The notes beneath the pieces were generated by a model. That model did not search any database. It saw nothing but the letters and a program-made list of their open reading frames with translations, and was not told the origin of the DNA. Both the position numbers and the translations under genes were made by a program. Shown piece after piece: positions 25,422 through 33,082 of a stretch of 46,938 nt of DNA (positions are counted from its first letter, which is position 1; every line of letters begins with the position of its first letter). Origin of the DNA: Bryobacterales bacterium (GTDB taxonomy: Bacteria > Acidobacteriota > Terriglobia > Bryobacterales > Bryobacteraceae); contig JAEUQE010000040.1 of NCBI GenBank assembly GCA_016789785.1, positions 1 to 46,938 of the forward strand, written 5' to 3'.

Positions 25422-26222
25422 CTAGTATAACTTCCTGCGAATGTAGCCGAGGCACTCGTTTCGTAGGGTCTCGAACTCGTCGCCCGAAGGCGTGTCGAAC
25501 ATCACGGTGTCCACGCCATTGGCGAGGCACCATTGGAAGAGATCCTTCACGGGCTGGCTCGCGCGAACCCGGGCGCGGGGTGCAAAAACCGCTTGAAGAT
25601 GGCGGGTTTGCAATGAAACACGCTCAGGGATTCTGACTTCATGCGTCCACCGGCGCGCATCGCCACCGGTGATCCCGAGCGGACTGGCGAGCGATGGGTC
25701 GCGGCCTTCGATGTAGTCCGCCGCCTGTTGGAAAGCGATGTCCATGGACAACGCGAGGTACGCGCGATGGGTGGGAAGAGGCAGTTCGTGCCGGGTAAGA
25801 AACGTCCGTGGGCTCTCGGAGGGATCGGGGCGCGTGAAGACATGGATCAGCCCGCCCGTATCGAAGGGAGCTGCGACGCCTTCGTGGCGATGTTCCTCTT
25901 CCAGTGCCGATGCGAAGAGAACTCCGCACGCGGTGTTGGGATACCGGAAGGGAGCGACATAGAAGAACACGAAGCGCTCGGTGCCAAGCAGTTCTTCTGC
26001 ACACTCCGGGGCAGGATTCCGCAATCCCATGCGGATCAATTCGGACTGGGAGAGCAACTCGTTCCGCGCACAGATCGACGAGAAGGTGGAACTCGCTGTG
26101 CCGTGGGATAAAAAGAGCGCCGCGCTCAGGCGTGCGGACTCGGACGACGGGTGACGAAGCTCGCCGCCGCAAAGCCCGGAAGTCAGCCGCTCCAGGTTCG
26201 CGAGTGGGATGTCTCGTGTCAT
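25422..26222 (-). CDS. unknown protein, possible ADP-ribosyltransferase-like effector
   Basis: A 266-residue protein, first gene of the operon. The segment LFLSHGTASSTFSSICARN followed by FVFFYVAPFRYPNTACGVLF recalls the start of ART-fold proteins such as DarT, which have an H-x-T segment, a helix, then a strand with a YF-aromatic pattern before a helix. This is weak similarity judged by eye. The C-terminal DTVMFDTPSGDEFETLRNE has several acidic residues. The upstream frame to 26372 is rejected because MTRDIPLANLERL at 26222 is a better start and leaves a normal divergent promoter region towards the PH-domain gene. Confidence 0.55.
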   Translation of the reverse strand: MTRDIPLANLERLTSGLCGGELRHPSSESARLSAALFLSHGTASSTFSSICARNELLSQSELIRMGLRNPAPECAEELLGTERFVFFYVAPFRYPNTACGVLFASALEEEHRHEGVAAPFDTGGLIHVFTRPDPSESPRTFLTRHELPLPTHRAYLALSMDIAFQQAADYIEGRDPSLASPLGITGGDARRWTHEVRIPERVSLQTRHLQAVFAPRARVRASQPVKDLFQWCLANGVDTVMFDTPSGDEFETLRNECLGYIRRKLY

Positions 26223-26347
26223 TGCGTGAATACTGCTAAAGATACCGCGAGGCGGCTGTCCGGGGTCCGGATCCGGAACTGTTCTTGGGGCGATCCGTTC
26301 GCGGGCTGCCGATCCGCCAAGATACAATAGGCCCTTTGGGTTCTTCC

Positions 26348-26806
26348 ATGACATCAATGACAATACGCCCAAGCACGACGCTGGTCGTGGTTACCTACAT
26401 CTCGGCCGTGCTTCTGACCGCGGTCATCGCATACATCGGATTCTCCGCCAAGCTCAAGTCCAACCTGTGGATGGTAGCGTTCGCGGCACCCGCGTTCCTG
26501 ATGGCGCTGGCGGCATCGAAGCATATGCGCGCTGCCTTCACCACGATGGAACTCGCCGGCGACCGGCTCAAGTTCGAAAGCGGCATGCTCTCCAAGACGT
26601 CGCGATCGGTGCCGCTCAGCAAAGTGCAGGACGTCACTGTCAGCCAGACGATCGGGCAGCGGATCCTCGGGCTCGGCGACCTCACCATCGAGACCGCGGG
26701 GGAAACCGGACGTCTGCGCATGATCGAAATCAACTCGCCGCGCGTGGTGGCCGAGAAAATTCTCGATCGTGTGGCCGAACTCAATCCGAACAGGAAGACT
26801 TCATGA
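26348..26806 (+). CDS. PH-domain (DUF304-like) membrane protein
   Basis: A 152-residue protein with two N-terminal membrane helices (about 13-33 and 41-58) and a bacterial PH-like domain of the YdbS/YdbT kind: LAGDRLKFESGMLSKTSRSVPLSKVQDVTVSQTI followed by LGLGDLTIETAG. Function in the family is unclear. TACAAT at 26323-26328 is a plausible -10. The last bases overlap the SDR start as ATGA, so it is the first gene of the catabolic operon running to 29587, though its link to catabolism is not obvious. Confidence 0.8.
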   Translation: MTSMTIRPSTTLVVVTYISAVLLTAVIAYIGFSAKLKSNLWMVAFAAPAFLMALAASKHMRAAFTTMELAGDRLKFESGMLSKTSRSVPLSKVQDVTVSQTIGQRILGLGDLTIETAGETGRLRMIEINSPRVVAEKILDRVAELNPNRKTS

Positions 26807-27561
26807 CAGACAAGATTCTGCATGGCCGAGTGGCCGTGATTACGGGTGGCAGCCGCGGTTTGGGGAAAGCCATGGCGATCGCGCTGGCAAGCGCCGGGGC
26901 AGGGATCGCGCTGGCGGCGCGGGATCAGGAGAAGCTCAATGAGGTTGCCGAAGCCGTGCGCGCCACGGGCTCGCGAGCGGAAACCTATCTCGCCGATGTC
27001 GCCGATGAGGCGCAAGTGGAGCAGCTTCGTCAACGCGTAGTCGCCGATTTTCAGGGCTGCGACATCCTTATCAACAACGCCGGTATCAACCTCCGCAAGA
27101 ATCTGGTGGACTTCACGCTGGAGGAATGGAACCGCGTGATGGACACCAATCTCACCAGCGTGTTTCTGATGTGCCGCGCCTTTGTGCCACACATGAAGGG
27201 CAAGAACTACGGGCGCGTGATCAACATGACCTCGATCATGAGCCACGTGTCGCTGCCCGGGCGCACGGCATACTCGTCGAGCAAAACCGCGTTGCTCGGA
27301 TTGACCCGCGCGCTTGCGCTCGAACTCGCGAATGAAGGCATCACGGTGAATGGCATCAGCCCCGGACCGTTCGGCACGGAGATGAACACGGCGCTGATGC
27401 AGAATCCGGAGTTGAATGCACAGTTCGTGTCGAAGATTCCGCTGGGACGCTGGGGGCGCGTGGAAGAGATCGGGCAACTCGCCTTGTACTTGTGCTCGCC
27501 GGATGCCGGTTTCATCACAGGCACCGATATTGTGATTGACGGGGGCTGGTGTGCATCGTAG
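26803..27561 (+). CDS. SDR-family oxidoreductase
   Basis: A 252-residue classical short-chain dehydrogenase. The cofactor loop is TGGSRGLG (near residue 15), with ILINNAGINL, the catalytic Ser in MTSIMS and Tyr-x3-Lys in AYSSSK. It resembles gluconate 5-dehydrogenase/3-ketoacyl reductase-type enzymes acting on sugars or sugar acids; cofactor and substrate are not decided. AGGA lies 7 bases before the ATG, which overlaps the preceding stop. The following lipoprotein gene begins inside its last codons. Confidence 0.88.
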   Translation: MTDKILHGRVAVITGGSRGLGKAMAIALASAGAGIALAARDQEKLNEVAEAVRATGSRAETYLADVADEAQVEQLRQRVVADFQGCDILINNAGINLRKNLVDFTLEEWNRVMDTNLTSVFLMCRAFVPHMKGKNYGRVINMTSIMSHVSLPGRTAYSSSKTALLGLTRALALELANEGITVNGISPGPFGTEMNTALMQNPELNAQFVSKIPLGRWGRVEEIGQLALYLCSPDAGFITGTDIVIDGGWCAS

Positions 27562-28513
27562 CCTCCCGTTTCTGCTGGTAGCCATGTTGCTGGCCGCGGG
27601 TTGCAAGGGCGGCGCGAAGAAGAAACAAATTGCCGTCATCCCGAAAGCGACGTCGCATTTCTTCTGGGTTTCGGTGCAGGCCGGGGCCTTGGCCGCGGGG
27701 AACGATCTGGGAGTCGATGTTCTGTGGAATGGGCCAGCGTCGGAGACGGAGTACAGCCGGCAGATTCAGATCCTCGATTCGATGGTCGCGCGCCGGGTGG
27801 ATGCGATCGCGATTGCCGCGGCGGAACGGAAGGCGCTGGTTCAATCGGTAGAGCGCGCCGTGGATGCGAACATTCCGGTGACGGTGTTTGACTCCGGGCT
27901 CGACAGCGAGAAGTACATGACGTTCCTTGCGACCAACAACCATGAAGGCGGTCAGTTGGCGGCGAGAGAACTGGCGAAGCTCACCGATGGCGAAGGCGAG
28001 GTCGCGCTGCTGATGCATGCGCCGGGAAGCCAATCGACCATGGACCGGGAGAAGGGCTTTGAGGAGACACTGGCGAAGGAGTTTCCCAAGTTGAAGATCG
28101 TTGCGCGGCAGTTCGGCCAATCGGATCGGGCGAAATCGCGCGCGGTTGCCGAGAATTTTCTTGCCGGCAATCCGAAGCTGAAAGGGATCTTCGCGTCGGC
28201 GGAACCTGGCTCGATCGGCGCGGCGCTGGCGGTGAAGGCGCGTGGTCTTGAGGGCAAGGTGAAGCTGGTGACTTTCGATTCCAGCGATACGCTGATCGAC
28301 AACCTGCGCGAGGGCGTGATTCAGACCATGATCGTGCAGGATCCTTTCAAGATCGGCTATGAGTCCGTGCGGACACTGGTGGATAAGCTGGCGGGCAAGA
28401 CTCCGCCGAAGCGGATGGATCTATCCGCCGCCATTGTGCACAAGGAAGACCTGGACAAACCGGAAACGAAGAAGCTCTTGTTTCCTGATGTGAAGAAGAT
28501 CGTAGCGCAGTAA
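27551..28513 (+). CDS. sugar-binding periplasmic lipoprotein (type 1 PBP)
   Basis: A 320-residue substrate-binding protein of the ribose/LacI-like class. The lipobox LLAAGC near residue 18 predicts a lipoprotein. The ligand-binding fold is shown by IAVIPKATSHFFWVSVQAG, VDAIAIAAAERKALV, VTVFDSGLD, KLKGIFASAEPGSIGAALAV and LVTFDSSDTLIDNLREG. The start chosen is GTG at 27551, with a GGGGG run just upstream, overlapping the SDR stop by 11 bases; TTG at 27536 is possible. No permease or ATPase gene is adjacent, so it must use a distant transporter or act as a sensor. Confidence 0.85.
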   Translation: MHRSLPFLLVAMLLAAGCKGGAKKKQIAVIPKATSHFFWVSVQAGALAAGNDLGVDVLWNGPASETEYSRQIQILDSMVARRVDAIAIAAAERKALVQSVERAVDANIPVTVFDSGLDSEKYMTFLATNNHEGGQLAARELAKLTDGEGEVALLMHAPGSQSTMDREKGFEETLAKEFPKLKIVARQFGQSDRAKSRAVAENFLAGNPKLKGIFASAEPGSIGAALAVKARGLEGKVKLVTFDSSDTLIDNLREGVIQTMIVQDPFKIGYESVRTLVDKLAGKTPPKRMDLSAAIVHKEDLDKPETKKLLFPDVKKIVAQ

Positions 28514-28519
28514 GTTCCC

Positions 28520-29587
28520 ATGCAAGAACCATCCATTGTTATCCCGCACGGCACATTGTACGAGTTTGCGCGGCAGATGCTCACCGGCGCGAAAGTGCCC
28601 GGGGAGAAAGCAGAGTTAGTGGCGAAGTCGCTGGTGGAGGCGAATCTGCGTGGTGTGGATTCGCACGGCGTACAGCTTCTGAACTTCTATCTTGATCACA
28701 TTCTGATGGGCTGCATGGACGTGCACGCCGAGGGTCACGTGGTGTCGGAAAGCGGCGGCACGATGTTGTACAGCGGTGATAACGGTATTGGGCAGGTGGT
28801 GTCGGATGTGGCGTGCGATCACGCGATCCGGCTGGCGAAGTCGAATGGGATGGCGTTGGTAACGGTGCGCGACTCGAATCATTTTGGGGCGGCAGCGTTT
28901 TGGTCGCAGAAGATCGCGCGTGCGGGGCTCATCGGCATCAGCATGTGCAACGCGACGCCGCTGGTGCCGCCATGGCAGGGCAAGGAGCCGCGTTTCGGCA
29001 CGAATCCGATCTGCATGGCGTTGCCGGGTGCGGCCGAGCACTCGTGGCTGTTGGACATGGCGACCACGACGGTGGCCATGGGCAAGATCTTCAAGGCGCA
29101 CTTTTCCGGTCACGAAGAAATCCCGTATGGTTGGGCGATGGATTCGGAGGGCGTGCCGACCACGAGCACCGCGGAAGCCATCAAAGGGATGCCGATGCCG
29201 CTCGGCGGGTACAAGGGAAGCGGGTTGGCATTCATGGTGGAGATTCTGGTGGCGGTGTTGAGTGGTGGGGCGATGTCGACGGAAGTGGGCGGCATTCGCA
29301 TTCGCACGCGGCCGATGCGATGCAGCCAGGCATTTATCGCGATTGATGTGGGGCGTTTCATGCCGGTGGAAGAGTTCAACTCGCGGATGGAGCGTCTGGT
29401 GGGCATGGTGAAGAACACGCCGGCGTCGCAGGGCTACGATGAAGTGCTGGTGGCCGGCGAGCCGGAGTGGCGCAACAAAGAGCAGCGGACCGTGGACGGG
29501 ATTCCTCTGTCGAAAGGCGTGTGGGCGGAGTTGACGAAGACGGCGGCGAAGGTGGATGTGCCGGCGCCGGTGGTGGAGGAGCGGTAG
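28520..29587 (+). CDS. malate/L-lactate (Ldh2-type) dehydrogenase
   Basis: A 355-residue enzyme of the Ldh2/YlbC/ComC family, which reduces 2-keto acids or related substrates with NAD(P)H through a fold unrelated to Rossmann dehydrogenases. Family blocks are VEANLRGVDSHGVQLL, VRDSNHFGAAAFWSQ, RFGTNPICMALPG and PLGGYKGSGLAFMVEIL. Six bases separate it from the lipoprotein gene. Together with the SDR it suggests uptake and oxidation of a sugar acid or hydroxy acid. Its last 13 codons are imperfectly repeated 2.37 kb downstream, on the far side of the ATPase-TOPRIM pair. Confidence 0.88.
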   Translation: MQEPSIVIPHGTLYEFARQMLTGAKVPGEKAELVAKSLVEANLRGVDSHGVQLLNFYLDHILMGCMDVHAEGHVVSESGGTMLYSGDNGIGQVVSDVACDHAIRLAKSNGMALVTVRDSNHFGAAAFWSQKIARAGLIGISMCNATPLVPPWQGKEPRFGTNPICMALPGAAEHSWLLDMATTTVAMGKIFKAHFSGHEEIPYGWAMDSEGVPTTSTAEAIKGMPMPLGGYKGSGLAFMVEILVAVLSGGAMSTEVGGIRIRTRPMRCSQAFIAIDVGRFMPVEEFNSRMERLVGMVKNTPASQGYDEVLVAGEPEWRNKEQRTVDGIPLSKGVWAELTKTAAKVDVPAPVVEER

Positions 29588-29588
29588 G
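29548..29588 (+). repeat. 3'-end repeat of dehydrogenase gene, left copy
   Basis: These 41 bases cover the end of the Ldh2-type gene including its TAG. They align with 31917-31958; the core GGTGGAGGAGCGGTAGG (29572-29588) is identical in both. The pair brackets the ATPase-TOPRIM cassette and resembles att sites left by integration at the 3' end of a gene. Confidence 0.55.
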
Positions 29589-29626
29589 CCAGCCTCGGAC
29601 GTCGAAAGAGCGGTCCGGTAGCGATT

Positions 29627-29656
29627 TTGCGGGCTGTTTCGGCGGTCGGCTATACT
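29627..29656 (+). promoter_or_regulatory. promoter of the ATPase-TOPRIM pair
   Basis: TTGCGG at 29627-29632 and TATACT at 29651-29656 are separated by 18 bases. The -10 lies 10 bases before the ATG at 29667, so the transcript would have little or no leader. The cassette therefore carries its own promoter. Confidence 0.5.
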
Positions 29657-29666
29657 CGGAAGCCAG

Positions 29667-30947
29667 ATGCCCTCAAGGAAAAACGCGCGGCCCAGGCGCC
29701 AGGTGGATGAGCCCGGCGGACGGACGCATTCGCCCCAGTTCTTCCTCGAATCCGTCAAGCTGGAACGCTTTAAGGCGGCTTTTCGTCCGGACCCGCTCTC
29801 GCTCTCGCCCTTCACGGTGATCATCGGCCGCAATGGGAGTGGGAAGAGCACGGTGCTTGAGGCACTTCAGTGGCTAGACGTAGCGATGCGTCACGATGCC
29901 GTGCGGGCGAGCGACCGGTATTCCGGTATTCGTGACTTGCTGAACATCAGGAGCCGCGGAGGGAATACCCGGTATTTCAAGCTGAACCTAACCTGGAGAT
30001 CGGGTGCTGGTGCAACCGCGACATACGAACTTCGCGTGGACGAATCGAACGACGGCCTCCCGTCGGTCCACTCGGAATCCCTCATCTTGAATGAGCCAGA
30101 GGAAGGGGAGGTACCAATCATCGCAACCGAGGTTGAGGGCGATCGCGACTCTGCGGGCCGGCGGGTATTGTTCCCAGAACGTAAAGACCGGCGCCGGATT
30201 TTCGATGAGCCGGACCGTCTGGCGCTCAGCAGGCTCGGCGCGAGTGGTGATGACGGTTCTGCCGCCAGTTCCTCTCTTGAGTCGATACGCAGTTTCTGGG
30301 ATCGCGCCGTTTTCTTACGGCTGAGCCCGCAACGCCTCGCGCAGGGCTCCCCTCCGAAACGCCGGTCCTTTGATCCTCTGCTGGATGAAGAAGGTCAGAC
30401 ACTGCCGGCACTACTCAACGAACTCTCCTCCAGTCAGAAGTCGGATCTCATCGAAGCGATGCGAAGTGCCCTCCCCGACATTCGCAGCGTGGTCGTCTCG
30501 GAAACGAACTCGTCCCACGACCAGAACGTGCATTGGTCGATCAAGGAAAAGATGCCGACCGGTTATGCAGGCAAGGGCTCCTATGAGATCCCCGCATCCA
30601 TGCTGTCCGAAGGTACTCGCCGGCTTACAGCAATTCTTGCGCTGCTGCTTCGAAGACCTCCACCGTCGCTGCTGTGCATTGAAGAAATCGACAACGGCCT
30701 TGACCCGTGGACGGTGCTGGAAGTGTTGGAGCGCCTGAAAGCCGCTCCCAGACGAGGAACGCAGACGGTGCTGACGTCGCACAGTCCGTGGCTTCTGGAC
30801 AATGTGGACCTTGACGCGATCCGTCTTGTGACGCGCAGGGACGGCACCACCCGTTACTCCAATTTCAGGAGCGTATCGGCCCTTCAGAAGTTTGTGGCTT
30901 CGGTCCCCCCCGGCGCCCGCTACGTGAACCTTTCGCACGGGGAGTAG
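29667..30947 (+). CDS. OLD/SMC-like AAA ATPase (AAA_21 type)
   Basis: A 426-residue ABC-class ATPase of the RecF/OLD kind. It has Walker A IIGRNGSGKST (residues 52-62), signature-like MLSEGTRRL (312-320), Walker B SLLCIEEIDNGLD (334-346) and the switch His in LTSHSPW. A variable insert separates Walker A and the signature, as in SMC-like proteins. There is no fused nuclease; the next gene, 4 bases after the stop, supplies a TOPRIM-like protein. This ATPase-plus-TOPRIM layout resembles two-gene defence systems such as PARIS (AriA/AriB). Function in phage defence is inference. Confidence 0.85.
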   Translation: MPSRKNARPRRQVDEPGGRTHSPQFFLESVKLERFKAAFRPDPLSLSPFTVIIGRNGSGKSTVLEALQWLDVAMRHDAVRASDRYSGIRDLLNIRSRGGNTRYFKLNLTWRSGAGATATYELRVDESNDGLPSVHSESLILNEPEEGEVPIIATEVEGDRDSAGRRVLFPERKDRRRIFDEPDRLALSRLGASGDDGSAASSSLESIRSFWDRAVFLRLSPQRLAQGSPPKRRSFDPLLDEEGQTLPALLNELSSSQKSDLIEAMRSALPDIRSVVVSETNSSHDQNVHWSIKEKMPTGYAGKGSYEIPASMLSEGTRRLTAILALLLRRPPPSLLCIEEIDNGLDPWTVLEVLERLKAAPRRGTQTVLTSHSPWLLDNVDLDAIRLVTRRDGTTRYSNFRSVSALQKFVASVPPGARYVNLSHGE

Positions 30948-30951
30948 TCGG

Positions 30952-31776
30952 ATGCGCCTGGGACTTGTGGTGGAGGGATCTCACGTGTTCCACCAGCGCA
31001 CCAAAGTGGAGCTTCTGGAGCAGCTCTGGGCGACTGAGGTCCCTCGCGTGACGGGGTCTGTGCGTCCCGTACGTGTCATCGGCATGAGCAAAGGAAGCCT
31101 CGCTGCCATGAAGCTTCGAGAAAGCAGCTTCCGCCGATCGTCCTCCCTTGCGGAGCCGCTGGATGCCCTAATCGAGAGGTTTCTTGAGCAAGGGGGCATC
31201 GACTGTCTTGTCGTGGTGTGGGACCTGCTGCCTCCCTGGGACCGATCTGAACCGACTTGCCGCTGGACTGAAACCCTGGCGTTCTACGAGGGTCTGGCAC
31301 TCAGTACTGTGCTCAGGGACCCCTTCCGTTCCTTTGCGGAACAACGCTTTCAGGAACTGCGGCGCCGGGTGCGGCCGGACGCTCGCCGCGAATTGCCGAA
31401 GCTTGTGAAGGGTGCGATCTACGGCGTGTGCATCGATCCCCTCTTTGAATCCGTGTTCATGGACGAACGTGCAATGAAGCGTTCGTTGGGTGTCGTTGGA
31501 AAACGCATGCAAGGGTGGCCGGGCGGCTGGGAAGTTACGAATTCCAAAGCGAGTGATGTGGTAGCGGAGGCGTTGGATGCCGCTCGCGATGCGGCGCCGA
31601 CGTCGCCACTGTTTCGCCGCAACAGGCAACCGTACGAGACGTCGAAGACGGAGTGGGCGATCCACTTCTTACAGTCGGGAGACTTCCATGCGACGGTTCG
31701 CCAGCATCCCCTCGGTGTGAGGCTGGCCGAGATCGGGAGCACTGTGCGCTCCCGCCGAAAACGGGATTCAGCGTGA
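30952..31776 (+). CDS. TOPRIM-like (DUF4276-related) partner of the ATPase
   Basis: A 274-residue protein. The N-terminal strand GLVVEGSHVF places Glu8 where TOPRIM and DUF4276 proteins have their catalytic Glu, and CLVVVWDLLPPWDR (Asp91, Asp97) lies where the acidic metal-binding pair is expected. Overall it looks like DUF4276-type TOPRIM proteins that sit next to AAA ATPases; the match is judged by motif only. GGGGAG lies 7 bases before the ATG. Adjacency implies a complex with the ATPase, in which it would be the nuclease or nucleic-acid-acting effector. Confidence 0.62.
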   Translation: MRLGLVVEGSHVFHQRTKVELLEQLWATEVPRVTGSVRPVRVIGMSKGSLAAMKLRESSFRRSSSLAEPLDALIERFLEQGGIDCLVVVWDLLPPWDRSEPTCRWTETLAFYEGLALSTVLRDPFRSFAEQRFQELRRRVRPDARRELPKLVKGAIYGVCIDPLFESVFMDERAMKRSLGVVGKRMQGWPGGWEVTNSKASDVVAEALDAARDAAPTSPLFRRNRQPYETSKTEWAIHFLQSGDFHATVRQHPLGVRLAEIGSTVRSRRKRDSA

Positions 31777-31916
31777 TGAGTCCACCTATCTGGGTTGCAG
31801 CGGCTGCTGCTGAGAAGTGACGTTGTCTTGTCAAGACCGGCTGACGCAGGGAAGAGGCGACATCACGAATCGCTGCTGGCGCCTTGTAGGTGGCTGCCAG
31901 TGCGGCGTATTGCCTC

Positions 31917-31958
31917 GAAGATGGATCGCCGTGGCGCCAGCGGTGGAGGAGCGGTAGG
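31917..31958 (+). repeat. 3'-end repeat of dehydrogenase gene, right copy
   Basis: 42 bases in the space after the TOPRIM-like gene. In the frame ending at the shared TAG the last eight codons read VAPAVEER, against PAPVVEER at the true gene end; a one-base shift separates the more upstream part. It is the counterpart of 29548-29588. The remainder of 31777-31970 shows nothing else. Confidence 0.55.
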
Positions 31959-31970
31959 GCGGCTCCGCCT

Positions 31971-32540
31971 TCAGAGGAACTCCGCGAACGACCGTAACTC
32001 ACCTGCCGTCGCCACGAGGCCCTGTCGAGACAGCGTATCGAGATACTGATCCACGGTGTACGGTGGATGGAGCAGCCGGGCCCGGACTTTGCGGACCGCG
32101 CCGCAGAAGACCGCGGGTGCGACGTCCACGTGATGATGGAGGAACGCATCCGGATGTTCAACCTTGATGTCAAAACGACTGAGGGCGGACTCTGGGAAGT
32201 GGATGAGGTTCTGCGTCACGATTACGTCGCAGTGCCCGGCGATGGCTGCCGCCAGAACGTGCCGGTCGCCCGCGTCCGGAAGTGAGAGCGCGGGAATCAA
32301 GGCCTCATAGCCGCTCACGAGGCTGTCGCGTGTGGACTGATCCATCAACTCGCGAGTGCGTTCCAGTTTCGCGCGATCACGGTGAGGCTCATTGCGCAGA
32401 AGTGATTCTATCCATTCCCGGTGGATATCGGCCGACCAGCGGGCCCTGAAGAGATCCGCCAATGCCAGTTGGAGGAACAGGTCGCGCATGGGCGCGGGAT
32501 ACAGGATGTTGGCATCCAGGAGCGCCGTGTATTGGCCCAC
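31971..32540 (-). CDS. PIN-domain toxin (VapC-like)
   Basis: A 189-residue PIN-domain protein: TALLDANILYPAP (Asp9), HREWIESLL (Glu42), SLPDAGDRHVLAAAI (Asp92) and IVTQNLIHFP. The last motif usually reads T-x-N-x-x-D-F; here the Asp is His114 (codon CAC). PIN proteins cleave RNA with Mg2+ bound by these acids, so activity could be altered, although three-acid PIN sites exist. It is the second gene of an operon: its start shares one base with the stop of the HTH protein, which should be its antitoxin. Confidence 0.82.
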   Translation of the reverse strand: MGQYTALLDANILYPAPMRDLFLQLALADLFRARWSADIHREWIESLLRNEPHRDRAKLERTRELMDQSTRDSLVSGYEALIPALSLPDAGDRHVLAAAIAGHCDVIVTQNLIHFPESALSRFDIKVEHPDAFLHHHVDVAPAVFCGAVRKVRARLLHPPYTVDQYLDTLSRQGLVATAGELRSFAEFL

Positions 32541-33007
32541 TATGTTTCGTAGCCCAGTCCCTGTTCTTGTGCCTCGCGAGCAAGCTGATCGAGAATCTTC
32601 TCGCGATCCCGGTCGATCCGCGACTTGTAGTCCATGACGTCCTCCAGTCGCAACCGGCGGTGCTTACCGACTTTCCGATGCGGCAGGACGCGATCGTCCA
32701 GAAGTTTGATGAGGAACGGCCGGGATACATTCAGCAACTGGGCCGCTTGAACCGTTGTCAATTCGGCGTTCTCCGGTATCAGCGTCAGACCGCGTCCAGC
32801 CGCCATTTCCTGAAGAATCTCCAAGAGAAGCGCCACCGCGGATGGGGGCAGTTGAATTGGCGGCCCCATTCCCTCGCCGTCTTCCCCGACTCGCAGAGTC
32901 AGCGGATGCTGCCGGTTGGCGTAGGCCAGAAGCAATCGTCCGGATGACCGGGCCATGTCTGCCTCACCGGCGGAAGGCGGAAGCTGTCGGTGTGCAAGCA
33001 ACGTCAT
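32540..33007 (-). CDS. excisionase-type HTH antitoxin
   Basis: A 155-residue protein with a MerR/excisionase-like helix-turn-helix (LTTVQAAQLLNVSRPFLIKLL) and wing GKHRRLRLEDVMDY at about residues 83-126; the C-terminal 30 residues (DQLAREAQEQGLGYET) would wrap the PIN toxin. The ATG at 33007 lies 21 bases downstream of a clear -10 and has AGGA upstream, which fixes the start. Direct ATGCAATAA repeats over the -35 are the probable autoregulatory operator. Confidence 0.8.
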   Translation of the reverse strand: MTLLAHRQLPPSAGEADMARSSGRLLLAYANRQHPLTLRVGEDGEGMGPPIQLPPSAVALLLEILQEMAAGRGLTLIPENAELTTVQAAQLLNVSRPFLIKLLDDRVLPHRKVGKHRRLRLEDVMDYKSRIDRDREKILDQLAREAQEQGLGYET

Positions 33008-33028
33008 CGTATCCGAATCCTGGAATCG

Positions 33029-33069
33029 AGTCTATCACCTGAATGGCTTGAATGCAATAAATGCAATAA
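33029..33069 (-). promoter_or_regulatory. promoter and direct-repeat operator of the PIN operon
   Basis: Read on the minus strand, TTGCAT (33057-33052) and TAGACT (33034-33029) are separated by exactly 17 bases. A perfect tandem pair of 9-base repeats, ATGCAATAA on the plus strand at 33052-33060 and 33061-33069, covers the -35. CACCTG and CAGGTG (33036 and 33076) form an outer inverted repeat. This is a typical layout for antitoxin autorepression. Confidence 0.65.
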
Positions 33070-33082
33070 GTGTAGCAGGTGT

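Noticed and set aside
29667..31776. ATPase-TOPRIM pair as Gabija
   Set aside because: Gabija has ATPase and TOPRIM in one protein plus a helicase; here they are separate and no helicase is present.
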